From Bacillota bacterium (GTDB lineage: Bacteria; Bacillota; Bacilli; Bacillales_B; DSM-18226), in the NCBI GenBank assembly GCA_030705665.1, contig JAUZQA010000011.1:1-19242 (forward strand): a DNA stretch of 19,242 bases, read 5' to 3'. The position numbers and the translations under genes are program-made. The notes under the pieces were generated by a model, which saw nothing but the letters and a program-made list of their open reading frames with translations, made no database searches and was not told where the DNA came from. Shown one piece after another: positions 1-6,703 of the stretch (positions within the stretch are counted from its first letter, which is position 1; the number at the start of each line of letters is the position of its first letter).

Positions 1-1
1 G

Positions 2-169
2 CATGGTTTTACTGGTGAAGAAACCATTAAAGCGAGCCAGGAGCTTGATGAATTGATTAATGAATATCAACGGACATTTCATCCTTTATCAAATCAGAAG
101 GACGACTTTGGAAGTGCTTTTATTCGAATATTCATGATTTGGGTAAAATCATTTTTTGTGGAAATTTAA
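2..169 (+). CDS. spo0E: Spo0E-like aspartyl-phosphate phosphatase, 3' part
   Basis: This reading frame is open from the left edge and ends in TAA; about 55 residues are visible. It holds the Spo0E-family signature: a GFTGEETI helix start followed by SQELDELINEYQ, the S-Q-x-L-D helix that family members use to remove phosphate from Spo0A~P. Family proteins are usually 50-90 aa, so only a short N-terminus can be missing. The C-terminal tail (FGSAFIRIFMIWVKSFFVEI) is hydrophobic and aromatic. Known role of the family: dephosphorylating phosphorylated Spo0A and so delaying sporulation. In B. subtilis, as I recall, spo0E lies just upstream of kinD and mhqR, which fits the mhqR-like gene found 6.6 kb downstream. 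The start codon lies outside the window. The family call is firm; orthology with Spo0E itself, rather than a paralogue such as YisI or YnzD, rests on synteny. Confidence 0.8.
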   Translation, partial: HGFTGEETIKASQELDELINEYQRTFHPLSNQKDDFGSAFIRIFMIWVKSFFVEI

Positions 170-195
170 CTTGCCTACTTCAATCAGTTGAGATA

Positions 196-228
196 CAGGG
201 CCCCTAACATTAGGGGTTCTTTTTTTTA
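196..228 (+). terminator. Rho-independent terminator of the spo0E-like gene
   Basis: CCCCTAA (201-207) pairs with TTAGGGG (210-216), or with a 4-nt loop after loss of the inner pairs. A run of eight T (220-227) follows after TTC. It lies 27 bp beyond the stop codon and isolates spo0E from the fix operon. Confidence 0.85.
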
Positions 229-258
229 TATGTGAAATTGTTAACAATAAGAGTTTGA

Positions 259-300
259 TGTGATTTTTATCATTGTTCATTTCTAAATATTTATTATAGT
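259..300 (+). promoter_or_regulatory. Fnr/CRP-type box and promoter of the fix operon
   Basis: TGTGATTTTTATCATT (259-274) contains the perfect inverted core TGAT-N4-ATCA and matches the Bacillus Fnr pattern TGTGA-N6-TCACA at 8 of 10 fixed positions. A -10-like TATAGT lies at 295-300, so the start point would be near 307 and the box centre (266.5) about 40-41 bp upstream, a class II activator position. A weak -35 (TTGTTC, 273-278, 16-bp spacer) overlaps the box. Between 228 and 546 (about 320 bp) I see no gene; the stretch holds this promoter, a cre site (494-508) and an AT-rich leader of about 240 nt. Confidence 0.5.
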
Positions 301-493
301 AAAACTATAAGCATTTTGCTCCTCTTAGAACTATCTCAATGTGAATAAATGCTTCTTATTTTTTATTGCTAAGATAAATCTTGCTTTTCGGTAATCAAGT
401 AAAAATCAATTCAGAAAGAAAATTGCTTTGTTTGTACTATGCTATTTTTACGATTACGTATCGCAAAAGTGGCATTTTTAAGAAAAAGCAGAA

Positions 494-508
494 AGCAAAC
501 GCTTTCAA
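494..508 (-). promoter_or_regulatory. CcpA cre site in the fix operon leader
   Basis: The minus strand reads TTGAAAGCGTTTGCT, which fits the B. subtilis cre consensus WTGNAANCGNWNNCW at every defined position. The site lies downstream of the predicted promoter and about 20 bp before the fixA ribosome site. At such a position CcpA usually represses by blocking elongation. This suggests the operon is turned down when preferred sugars are present. Confidence 0.6.
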
Positions 509-546
509 AACTAATCTTTGACATTACGGAGGAGGGAAAGACCTAC

Positions 547-1356
547 ATGCACATTGTCGTATGTGTTAAGCAAGTACCAGACACAAAAATTATCAAGATC
601 AATCCGAAAACAAATACTCTTGATCGACGCGGTGTGCCAGCGATCCTCAATCCTTACGATGCCCATGCTGTCCAAGAGGCCGTAAAGATTACCAAGTTAG
701 TTGGAGGAACAGTATCAGTTGTTTCGATGGGACCGCCGCAGGCCACAGAAGTAATCAAGAAAAGTGTGGAAATAGGAGCTGACAGAGGTTATCTAATCAC
801 TGACCGCGCCTTCGCAGGGGCAGATACTCTTGCAACAAGCTATGCGCTGGCATTAGCATTGGAAAAAATCAATAGTGAGCTTCCTATTGACATGATTATT
901 TGTGGAAAACATGCCATTGATGGAGATACAGGCCAAGTTGGTCCTGGTATTGCCAGAAGAATGGATATTCCACCAGTAACAAGTGTACTTGAAGTTGTAA
1001 AAGTTGATCCACAAGATAAATCAGTTCAAATTAAGAGAAAGTTATCAAATGGTTATGAAATAATCAAATCACAGTTGCCTTGCTTATTGACTGTGGAAAA
1101 AGAGATTAATGAAATTGATTATTCTCCGCTACCAAATATGATTAAAGCAGCTCGATATGAATCAGTAATCTGGACAGTCAATGATTTTGCAGATGTGGAT
1201 CGTTCCTGCCTCGGATTAAAGGGTTCCCCAACTGTAGTTGGAAAAATGTTCAGTCCGCCGCATCCAGAAGGCGGGAAAAAACTTGAGGGCTCATCGAGCG
1301 AACAAGTGAATCAGTTAATGGATGTATTGATGGATATGAAGGAACTCTTTGTTTAA
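547..1356 (+). CDS. fixA: Electron-transfer flavoprotein beta subunit, FixA (bifurcating type)
   Basis: A 269-aa ETF beta subunit. The start is placed at the ATG at 547, behind GGAGGAGGGA (528-537); an upstream in-frame ATG at 439 has no ribosome site and would add 36 residues unlike the family. The N-terminus MHIVVCVKQVPDT is the typical ETF-beta strand and loop. The segment CGKHAIDGDTGQVGP (about residues 119-133) has the DGDTGQVGP form known from bifurcating/Fix ETFs instead of the DDDxNQTGQ form of ordinary acyl-CoA dehydrogenase ETFs. With FixB it forms the FAD/FAD heterodimer that oxidises NADH and sends one electron down to ferredoxin or flavodoxin and the other to FixC and quinone. 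It is the first gene of fixABCX; fixB follows after 32 bp. Control probably involves the Fnr-like box and the cre site in its leader. Confidence 0.9.
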   Translation: MHIVVCVKQVPDTKIIKINPKTNTLDRRGVPAILNPYDAHAVQEAVKITKLVGGTVSVVSMGPPQATEVIKKSVEIGADRGYLITDRAFAGADTLATSYALALALEKINSELPIDMIICGKHAIDGDTGQVGPGIARRMDIPPVTSVLEVVKVDPQDKSVQIKRKLSNGYEIIKSQLPCLLTVEKEINEIDYSPLPNMIKAARYESVIWTVNDFADVDRSCLGLKGSPTVVGKMFSPPHPEGGKKLEGSSSEQVNQLMDVLMDMKELFV

Positions 1357-1388
1357 TAAAGGAAAATTTTTCTCGAGGAGGGGCGTAA

Positions 1389-2426
1389 ATGCAAATAGAG
1401 GACTACCAAGGCGTATGGATATTTATTGAACAAAATGATGGAAAAATTGAGGGCGTTTCCCTTGAACTTCTTGGTGCAGGGAGAAAACTTGCCGACAAAT
1501 TACAAGTGCCGCTGGGAGGATTTTTGCTTGGTGAAGGCGTAAAAGGTCTTGCAGATGAGTTGATTGCCCATGGCGCCGACGAGGTTTACATGATTGACCA
1601 TCCTGTTTTAAAGAATTATCGGACAGAATCATATATGAGAGGTGTTAACCTGCTTGTAAATAAATACAAGCCGGAAATTATTCTTTATGGGGCAACACCA
1701 AATGGCAAAGATTTAGCAAGTGCTGTTGCAACGGACTTAAATACAGGTTTAACTGCTGATACAACCATGCTGGATATTGACTTGGAAAACCGCCTGCTTG
1801 AAGCAAGTCGTCCGGCCTTTGGCGGAAATATCATGGCTACCATTTTATGTAAGAAACACCGTCCGCAAATGGCGACTGTTCGCGCTAAGGTTATGAAGGC
1901 GCTTGAAGCCGATCCGAGCAGAACCGGGAAAGTGATCGAAGAAACCATAGATCTTCGCGAAGATGAAATACGCACCAAAGTAATTGAAATTGTGAATGAC
2001 GTAACAAAAAAATCCAATCTTGCTGATGCTCACGTAATTATTTGCGGCGGAAAAGGCATGGGGGATGAACAAAACTGGCAGCTTCTTAACCAACTTGCCG
2101 AAGCAATGGGCGGAAATGCTGCTGTTGGCGGAACGCGTGACGTAGTTGAAGCCGGCTGGATCCCGCATTATTTGCAAATTGGCCAAACTGGTGAAACAGT
2201 TACACCTAAACTTTATATTGCCGTTGCCCTGTCAGGTGCCATTCAGCACACTGAAGGAATGAAAAACTCTGAAACAATTATTGCGATTAATAAAGATCCA
2301 AATGCACCGATTTTTAATATCGCAACATATGGGATTGTAGGGGACGCAATGGATGTTCTCCCTAAACTAATTGAACAATTTAAACAAGTCAAGAGCGAAA
2401 AAGGCGGTGTTTTAACGTATGCCTGA
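1389..2426 (+). CDS. fixB: Electron-transfer flavoprotein alpha subunit, FixB
   Basis: A 345-aa ETF alpha subunit starting behind GAGGAGGGG (1375-1383). The N-terminal half (from YQGVWIFIEQ) is the Rossmann-like alpha domain. The C-terminal FAD domain is canonical: VIICGGKGMGDEQNW, then GGTRDVVEAGWIPHYLQIGQTG, LYIAVALSGAIQHTEGMK, AINKDPNAPIFNIATYGIVGD. The TRDVVEAGW version in place of SRAAVDAGW is what I would expect in the Fix/bifurcating branch. It holds the stable FAD that passes electrons one at a time to FixC. Its stop codon overlaps the fixC start by 8 nt (ATGCCTGA), so translation of the two is probably coupled. No oddities in length or key residues are seen. Confidence in the family is very high; the bifurcating activity is inferred from the subtype motifs and the operon. 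Confidence 0.92.
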   Translation: MQIEDYQGVWIFIEQNDGKIEGVSLELLGAGRKLADKLQVPLGGFLLGEGVKGLADELIAHGADEVYMIDHPVLKNYRTESYMRGVNLLVNKYKPEIILYGATPNGKDLASAVATDLNTGLTADTTMLDIDLENRLLEASRPAFGGNIMATILCKKHRPQMATVRAKVMKALEADPSRTGKVIEETIDLREDEIRTKVIEIVNDVTKKSNLADAHVIICGGKGMGDEQNWQLLNQLAEAMGGNAAVGGTRDVVEAGWIPHYLQIGQTGETVTPKLYIAVALSGAIQHTEGMKNSETIIAINKDPNAPIFNIATYGIVGDAMDVLPKLIEQFKQVKSEKGGVLTYA

Positions 2427-3714
2427 AAAATTTGATGTGATTGTCGTTGGGGCAGGCCCAGCGGGTTCAGCTTGCGCGCTTACAGCCGCAAGAAATGGTT
2501 TAAATGTTTTGCTTATTGAAAGAGGAGAATATCCAGGCAGTAAGAACGTAATGGGCGGAATTCTTTTCAGCAAAGAAATTAATGAGATGGTTCCTGAATT
2601 TTGGAAGGAAGCCCCGCTTGAGCGGCCGGTAGTTGATCATCGCTACATGGTGCTTGGCGAAAAAAATGCAGTTACAATTGGCTATAAAGGCATGGAATGG
2701 GGAGAAGAGCCATATAACGCTTTTACTGTTTTAAGAGCTCAATTTGACCAATGGTTTGCGAAAAAGGCTGTAGAAGCTGGCGCATTACTTATCAATGAAA
2801 CGGTTGTAACAGAATGTATTGTTGAGAACGGAAAAGTAGTTGGAGTTCGTACAGATCGTCCGGATGGAGACGTTTATGCTGATGTTGTCGTTTTAGCTGA
2901 TGGAGTAAACTCCTTACTTGCTAAACAACTTGGCTTCCGGAAAGAGCATGCACCGGAGCATGTAGCCTTATGTGTAATGGAAGTTATTAATCTGCCAAAA
3001 GATAAGATAAATGACCGGTTTAATATTAAGGAAAACCAAGGTGTAGCAATAGAGATCTTTGGTGAATCAACAAAAGGCAACTTTGGCGCTGCATTCCTTT
3101 ATACAAATAAAGAAAGTATCAATATCGGGGTCGGAACAACTGTTGCGGCAATGGTTAAAGATAAATTAAAACCGTATGATTTATTGGATCAATTAAAAGC
3201 ACATCCAACGGTTGCACCTTTAATTGAAGGCGGAACTTCGGCAGAGTATCTCGCACATCTTATCCCTGAAGGCGGCTATCGTTCCGTACAAAAGGTTGTT
3301 GGGAATGGAGTACTTGTTGTCGGGGACGCGGCATCCATGGTTAATGCCATTAATGGTGAAGGTTCAAACTTGGCCATGCATTCCGGTAAGCTTGCAGCAG
3401 AGGCAATCGTACAAGCGAAAAAACGCGGCGATTTCAGCGAATCCGGCTTAAACTCATACCGTGAGGCACTTAACAACAGTTTCATCATGAAGGATTTGGA
3501 GAAATACAAGGATGCACCACGTACACTTGAGGCAAATCCGCAATATTTCAAAGAATACGTACCGATGCTGACAAAAGCTGTGGGTAAATACTTTACAGTA
3601 GATGGAACACCACAACGCGATAAACAAAAACAAATTATCAAACTCTTCACTGGTAAAAAAGGAACGTTCAAGGTTCTTACCGATATCTATCGTGTTTGGA
3701 AGGCGGTGAAATAA
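2419..3714 (+). CDS. fixC: FAD-dependent ETF:quinone oxidoreductase FixC
   Basis: A 431-aa flavoprotein of the FixC/ETF-QO family. The dinucleotide-binding motif VVGAGPAGSACALTAARNG lies at residues 9-27, followed by IERGEYPGSKNVMGG, a hallmark of FixC and geranylgeranyl-reductase-like FAD enzymes. A second FAD motif, VLVVGDAASMVNAINGEGSNLAMHSG, lies near residues 295-320. It takes the high-potential electron from FixAB and delivers it to the quinone pool at the inner face of the membrane. Unlike animal ETF-QO, the iron-sulfur domain is a separate protein, FixX, encoded next. The start overlaps the end of fixB by 8 nt, and the stop shares one base with the fixX start (TAATG). No transmembrane helix is evident, so membrane contact should be peripheral. 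Confidence 0.92.
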   Translation: MPEKFDVIVVGAGPAGSACALTAARNGLNVLLIERGEYPGSKNVMGGILFSKEINEMVPEFWKEAPLERPVVDHRYMVLGEKNAVTIGYKGMEWGEEPYNAFTVLRAQFDQWFAKKAVEAGALLINETVVTECIVENGKVVGVRTDRPDGDVYADVVVLADGVNSLLAKQLGFRKEHAPEHVALCVMEVINLPKDKINDRFNIKENQGVAIEIFGESTKGNFGAAFLYTNKESINIGVGTTVAAMVKDKLKPYDLLDQLKAHPTVAPLIEGGTSAEYLAHLIPEGGYRSVQKVVGNGVLVVGDAASMVNAINGEGSNLAMHSGKLAAEAIVQAKKRGDFSESGLNSYREALNNSFIMKDLEKYKDAPRTLEANPQYFKEYVPMLTKAVGKYFTVDGTPQRDKQKQIIKLFTGKKGTFKVLTDIYRVWKAVK

Positions 3715-3998
3715 TGTCTGTTACTACTTTAGAGGAAAAACAATTTTTAATTCGATTTCGCTGTGATACTAAGTCACATTTGACTATACTAGACCAAGAT
3801 ATTTGTGCAACAAAATGCCCTGATAAACTCTGCACTTTATTCTGCCCAGGAGAAGTATATAAATGGGAAGGATCTAGGATGCAGGTAGGTTTCGAAGGTT
3901 GTCATGAATGCGGCAGCTGCCGGATCGGCTGTCCATATCAGAATATTAAATGGGAATATCCTAAAGGCGGACACGGAGTCGTCTTCCGTCTCGCATAA
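3714..3998 (+). CDS. fixX: Ferredoxin-like protein FixX
   Basis: A 94-aa iron-sulfur protein. I start it at the ATG at 3714 (MSVTTLEEKQ), which overlaps the fixC stop by one base and has GGCGGTGA 7-8 bp upstream; an in-frame ATG at 3696 lies inside fixC and is unlikely. Two cysteine groups are visible: C31-x3-C35-x4-C40-x3-C44-P and C63-x2-C66-x2-C69-x3-C73-P. By analogy with ETF-QO, one cysteine from the first group plus the CxxCxxC of the second should hold a [4Fe-4S] cluster. The tail WEYPKGGHGVVFRLA is typical of FixX. It partners FixC in passing electrons to quinone. It is the last gene of the operon, and a strong terminator begins at its stop codon. Confidence 0.92.
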   Translation: MSVTTLEEKQFLIRFRCDTKSHLTILDQDICATKCPDKLCTLFCPGEVYKWEGSRMQVGFEGCHECGSCRIGCPYQNIKWEYPKGGHGVVFRLA

Positions 3999-4039
3999 AA
4001 AAACAGGTGCTGTTAAATTGAACAGCACCTGTTTTTTTT
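3997..4039 (+). terminator. Rho-independent terminator of fixABCX
   Basis: AAACAGGTGCTGTT (4001-4014) pairs perfectly with AACAGCACCTGTTT (4021-4034) around a 6-nt loop. It has flanking A (3997-4003) and T (4032-4039) runs, so it could also stop transcripts of the minus-strand gene at 4166-4519. The remaining 126 bp to 4165 show nothing further that I can recognise. Confidence 0.92.
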
Positions 4040-4165
4040 AGGTTAAAGAGCAATGTTAACTTTTAACCCTGTTGATTAACACTTTTCAAATTTACACTAT
4101 ATGTATGTTTTTTCACAATGGATTTTAAAAAAAGGAAAAGCAAAGGAATTATTTTAGAAGAGGAT

Positions 4166-4519
4166 TTAACTAATTGTCTCTAGAAGGTATGTGGAGAGGA
4201 CTTTATCGTTTTTACTGCAATTCTCAAAATTCCGAGCCAATTCAATGGCTTCATCCATGGAATTTACATATGGAGAAGTATAGAAAGCTTGATCCCACTC
4301 AAAAGACCCATTTATATTTGAAGGATAAATCGATACTTTCCAATGGTAGTACTTATTCTGTTTAGGAATTACTTCCCCTTCTAAAGCAATCAGCCAATGG
4401 GTTACAGATTCAGGAAGTTCGATTGAACTCAATTTTAACTTAGGCATTAGTGACTGATCATTAAGACCAATAGGAATTAATGCTTTAGGATAGAAATCTT
4501 CGTATATTGGGCAGGACAA
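4166..4519 (-). CDS. Hypothetical protein, 117 aa
   Basis: I do not recognise this protein. It starts at TTG (4519-4517) with a perfect AAGGAGGG 6 bp before it, and a stop codon lies in frame just upstream, so no longer version exists. The sequence has no signal peptide or membrane helix. It is aromatic in the middle (HWLIALEGEV, NKYYHWKVSIYP, FEWDQAFYTSPYV) and ends in an amphipathic helix (SMDEAIELARNFENCSKNDK). The pattern suggests a small cytoplasmic alpha/beta fold. A -10-like TATAAT lies upstream on the minus strand (4554-4549) without a clear -35. It stands alone, convergent with fixX and divergent from the hemerythrin gene. The strong ribosome site and clean frame support a real gene; function is unknown. 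Confidence 0.65.
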   Translation of the reverse strand: MSCPIYEDFYPKALIPIGLNDQSLMPKLKLSSIELPESVTHWLIALEGEVIPKQNKYYHWKVSIYPSNINGSFEWDQAFYTSPYVNSMDEAIELARNFENCSKNDKVLSTYLLETIS

Positions 4520-4660
4520 TAAGATCCCTCCTTAAATGATATACTTTAATTATATGAAATTACGTAAGTGATTTTGTGTTGAAATGTGTCTATTACATGA
4601 AATAATAAATATTTTCTAAATAAATGGGAAAACTTAGATGGGTTCAAAGAAAATCATATT

Positions 4661-4703
4661 AGTGATAAATATCACGACATTCAACGAATAGCATTTATAT
4701 ACT
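4661..4703 (+). promoter_or_regulatory. Fnr-type box and class II promoter of the hemerythrin gene
   Basis: AGTGATAAATATCACG (4661-4676) contains the perfect palindrome GTGATAAATATCAC, matching TGTGA-N6-TCACA at 8 of 10 positions and the core TGAT-N4-ATCA exactly. A good -10 TATACT lies at 4698-4703, which puts the start point near 4710 and the box centre (4668.5) at about -41.5. The -35 region (CGACAT) is poor, as expected for a promoter that needs an activator. About 215 bp lie between the two divergent coding regions. Confidence 0.7.
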
Positions 4704-4734
4704 AAAGATATGTTAAAACGAGAGGTGAATGAAA

Positions 4735-5256
4735 ATGAGTGGATTTATGGGTGGATTTCCGGGAATGGAGTCTGGTGAATTTTCCCCAGGACTTGCTAGA
4801 TTAATAAGAGAACATTCTTCATTAAGAGAAAAACTTGCCAGTTTATTTGCTTTAATAGAAAAAATCGAAAACGATATTGACGTTGAGCAAACATTTGCTA
4901 GTTTAAAAACAGGTGTTGTTACCTTTAAAGCAGAGCTTGATCCTCATTCAGAGCGTGAGGAAAGAGTATTGTTTCCAATGTTGGGTCAATACATTGGAAC
5001 TACCTCTGGTCCCATTGCCGTGATGGAATATGAGCATGAACAAGCCAAAACTTTTATTAAAACTTTCCTTGAAGGTGCTGAAACAGAGCAGGTTTCATCC
5101 GAAATAATTAAAAATTTAGCGGAATTGGTTCAAAACGCTCATAACATCTTAACAGAACATTTTACAAAAGAAGAAAATGTGCTTTTTACAATGGCTGAAA
5201 GAATGCTTTCTGAGGAAGAAAAAGTAGAGTTATACCAAAGAATACAAGAAATATAA
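4735..5256 (+). CDS. Hemerythrin-like HHE-domain diiron protein
   Basis: A 173-aa helical protein of the hemerythrin HHE cation-binding family. The ATG at 4735 lies 6 bp behind GAGGTGA; the in-frame ATG at 4729 is too close to that site. The four-helix ligand set is complete: H27 (REHSSLRE), H71 and E75 (PHSEREERVLFP), H101 (YEHEQAK), H142 and E146 (EHFTKEENVLF), with H136 as an extra candidate. The N-terminus is Gly/Met/Phe-rich (MSGFMGGFPGMESGEF), which is unusual and may be flexible. Family members bind O2, sense oxygen or NO, or supply iron for Fe-S repair (the YtfE/RIC branch). The Fnr-type promoter suggests expression under oxygen limitation, in step with the fix operon. Which of those functions applies cannot be read from sequence. 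Confidence 0.87.
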   Translation: MSGFMGGFPGMESGEFSPGLARLIREHSSLREKLASLFALIEKIENDIDVEQTFASLKTGVVTFKAELDPHSEREERVLFPMLGQYIGTTSGPIAVMEYEHEQAKTFIKTFLEGAETEQVSSEIIKNLAELVQNAHNILTEHFTKEENVLFTMAERMLSEEEKVELYQRIQEI

Positions 5257-5257
5257 G

Positions 5258-5291
5258 AAAAAGAGGATGGTTTAGTTCCCATCCTCTTTTC
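5258..5291. terminator. Bidirectional terminator between hemerythrin and MFS genes
   Basis: AAAGAGGATGG (5260-5270) pairs perfectly with CCATCCTCTTT (5279-5289) around an 8-nt loop. A-rich and T-rich flanks serve both strands. It begins right after the hemerythrin stop and ends 3 bp before the stop of the convergent MFS gene. Confidence 0.9.
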
Positions 5292-5293
5292 GC

Positions 5294-6529
5294 TTATTCT
5301 GCATTCCACTCACTAATTGTTTTATCTGCAGGAAGCAGGAAGGCTGTTAAACCAATCAGCGGTAAGACTCCAATCGAGGAGATCATAGTAGGCATTCCGA
5401 TTAGATCGGCAATCGTTCCCAAGCCAACTGATCCCACAGCACCCATTCCAAAAGCAAGACCAACGGTTAAGCCAGACATTAATCCTATTTTTCCCGGAAC
5501 AAGCTCCTGAGCATAAACAACCGTTACTGAAAAGCTGGTCATTAGGATAAAACCTGTAAACAGTAAAAAGATAAAGGCAACAATGCTTGGCATAAAAGGA
5601 AGAAGTAACGAAAAAGGAAGTGTGGCAAGCATTGAAAAGGATATGATTCTTTTCTTACCAAACCTGTCTGAGAGCGGGCCTCCAAAAAATGTTCCAACGG
5701 CACCGGCAACTAGGAATGCAAACAGGAATAGCTGCGACTCTTTGATGGTCATTCCATATTGGTGGATCGCATAAAAAGCATAGAAATTGGTCATTCCTGA
5801 GATATACCAGGATCTAGCAAAGATTAGCAAGAGGATCAATATTAATGCAGTCTTAACCCGCTTTCCAATCCCATTTTCACTTTTTTGTTTGGCAGGTTTA
5901 GCTTTTGTTGAAAGTGATGAAGCCTCAAGTTTTTGTTTATACCAATTGGCAATATAGACTAGAAGAATTACCGCCAATGCAGCGACAAAAGAAAACCATG
6001 AAGCCCCTTTTTGCCCGAGTGGTACAAGAATTAAGGCTGTAATCAGAGGAGCCAAAGCCTGGCCAGTATTGCCTCCTACTTGGTAGATAGATTGAGCCAG
6101 ACCTCTCCTTGTCCCAGCGGCCATATGAGCCACGCGGGAGCCTTCGGGGTGAAACACTGCAGAACCAATTCCAATAAAAACCACCGAAAGTACAACCCAT
6201 CCGAAGTTGGGAGCAAAAGAAATTCCAAGGACTCCAATTAATGTTGCAAAGAGGCCAATCGGCAGAGCGAATGGCTTTGGCTTACGGTCAGTAAATACTC
6301 CGATCAGTGGCTGCATGACGGAAGAAACCATGTTTAAAGCAAAAGCAATGACGCCTAACTGGGTATAAGATAGTCCCATTGATTTTTCTAAAATTGGAAA
6401 CATAGCGGGAACTACTGCTTGCAGTGCATCATTTAATAAATGGCATATGGCAATAATAAAAAGAATTTTGTAAATCGTCGACCCAGATGTACCTGCTTTC
6501 CCAGCAGAGATGATCGCTTGTTGATTCAT
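5294..6529 (-). CDS. MFS exporter, fosmidomycin-resistance (Fsr) type
   Basis: A 411-aa major facilitator protein with about 12 hydrophobic segments. A cytoplasmic loop in the middle (around residues 195-228) is rich in Lys and Ser. Motif A variants are seen after TM2 (GVFTDRKPKP) and after TM8 (GPLSDRFGKKR). The segment FIGIGSAVFHPEGSRVAHMAA is characteristic of the Fsr (fosmidomycin resistance) branch, where FHPE(G/A)SR is conserved. Members are proton-driven drug exporters in the membrane; the substrate here is not known. The start ATG lies behind AAAGGGAGAA. It is divergent from a MarR-type regulator gene, a classical pairing for efflux pumps, so that regulator may control it. It could also simply be an orphan exporter. 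Confidence 0.85.
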   Translation of the reverse strand: MNQQAIISAGKAGTSGSTIYKILFIIAICHLLNDALQAVVPAMFPILEKSMGLSYTQLGVIAFALNMVSSVMQPLIGVFTDRKPKPFALPIGLFATLIGVLGISFAPNFGWVVLSVVFIGIGSAVFHPEGSRVAHMAAGTRRGLAQSIYQVGGNTGQALAPLITALILVPLGQKGASWFSFVAALAVILLVYIANWYKQKLEASSLSTKAKPAKQKSENGIGKRVKTALILILLLIFARSWYISGMTNFYAFYAIHQYGMTIKESQLFLFAFLVAGAVGTFFGGPLSDRFGKKRIISFSMLATLPFSLLLPFMPSIVAFIFLLFTGFILMTSFSVTVVYAQELVPGKIGLMSGLTVGLAFGMGAVGSVGLGTIADLIGMPTMISSIGVLPLIGLTAFLLPADKTISEWNAE

Positions 6530-6550
6530 ATCATTCTCCCTTTCTCGTTA

Positions 6551-6580
6551 ACTATAAATATCTTACAAAATTTTTATCAA
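6551..6580 (-). promoter_or_regulatory. Promoter of the MFS gene
   Basis: On the minus strand TTGATA (6580-6575) and TATAGT (6556-6551) are separated by 18 bp. The start point would be near 6544, giving a short leader of about 15 nt that holds the ribosome site. The region from 6581 to 6671 shows no further feature I can name. Confidence 0.6.
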
Positions 6581-6671
6581 AATGAGAATCGAAAATGTTT
6601 CTGAATACGAAATAGAATGATTTTGCTTGAAAAATAAAAAAAGTATCCATTGTGCTGTACCATATGGTTTA

Positions 6672-6700
6672 TTGACAGGCGGTCAGAAATTTTTTATAAT
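6672..6700 (+). promoter_or_regulatory. Consensus sigma-A promoter of the MarR gene
   Basis: TTGACA (6672-6677), a 17-bp spacer and TATAAT (6695-6700) form an exact consensus promoter, with the start point near 6707. Such a strong promoter in front of a repressor gene makes sense if it is autorepressed through the repeats that follow at once. Confidence 0.88.
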
Positions 6701-6703
6701 AAT

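Noticed and set aside
439..546. Upstream in-frame extension of fixA (36 extra residues)
   Set aside because: No ribosome site at 439; the extension is Arg/Lys-rich, unlike ETF beta, covers the cre site, and the ATG at 547 has a strong GGAGG site.
4040..4165. Possible small RNA or gene after the fix terminator
   Set aside because: No promoter, hairpin or frame with a ribosome site could be seen in these 126 bp.
6575..6605. Fur box near the MFS promoter
   Set aside because: Only one half resembles TGAnAAT; the second half does not match the inverted repeat.
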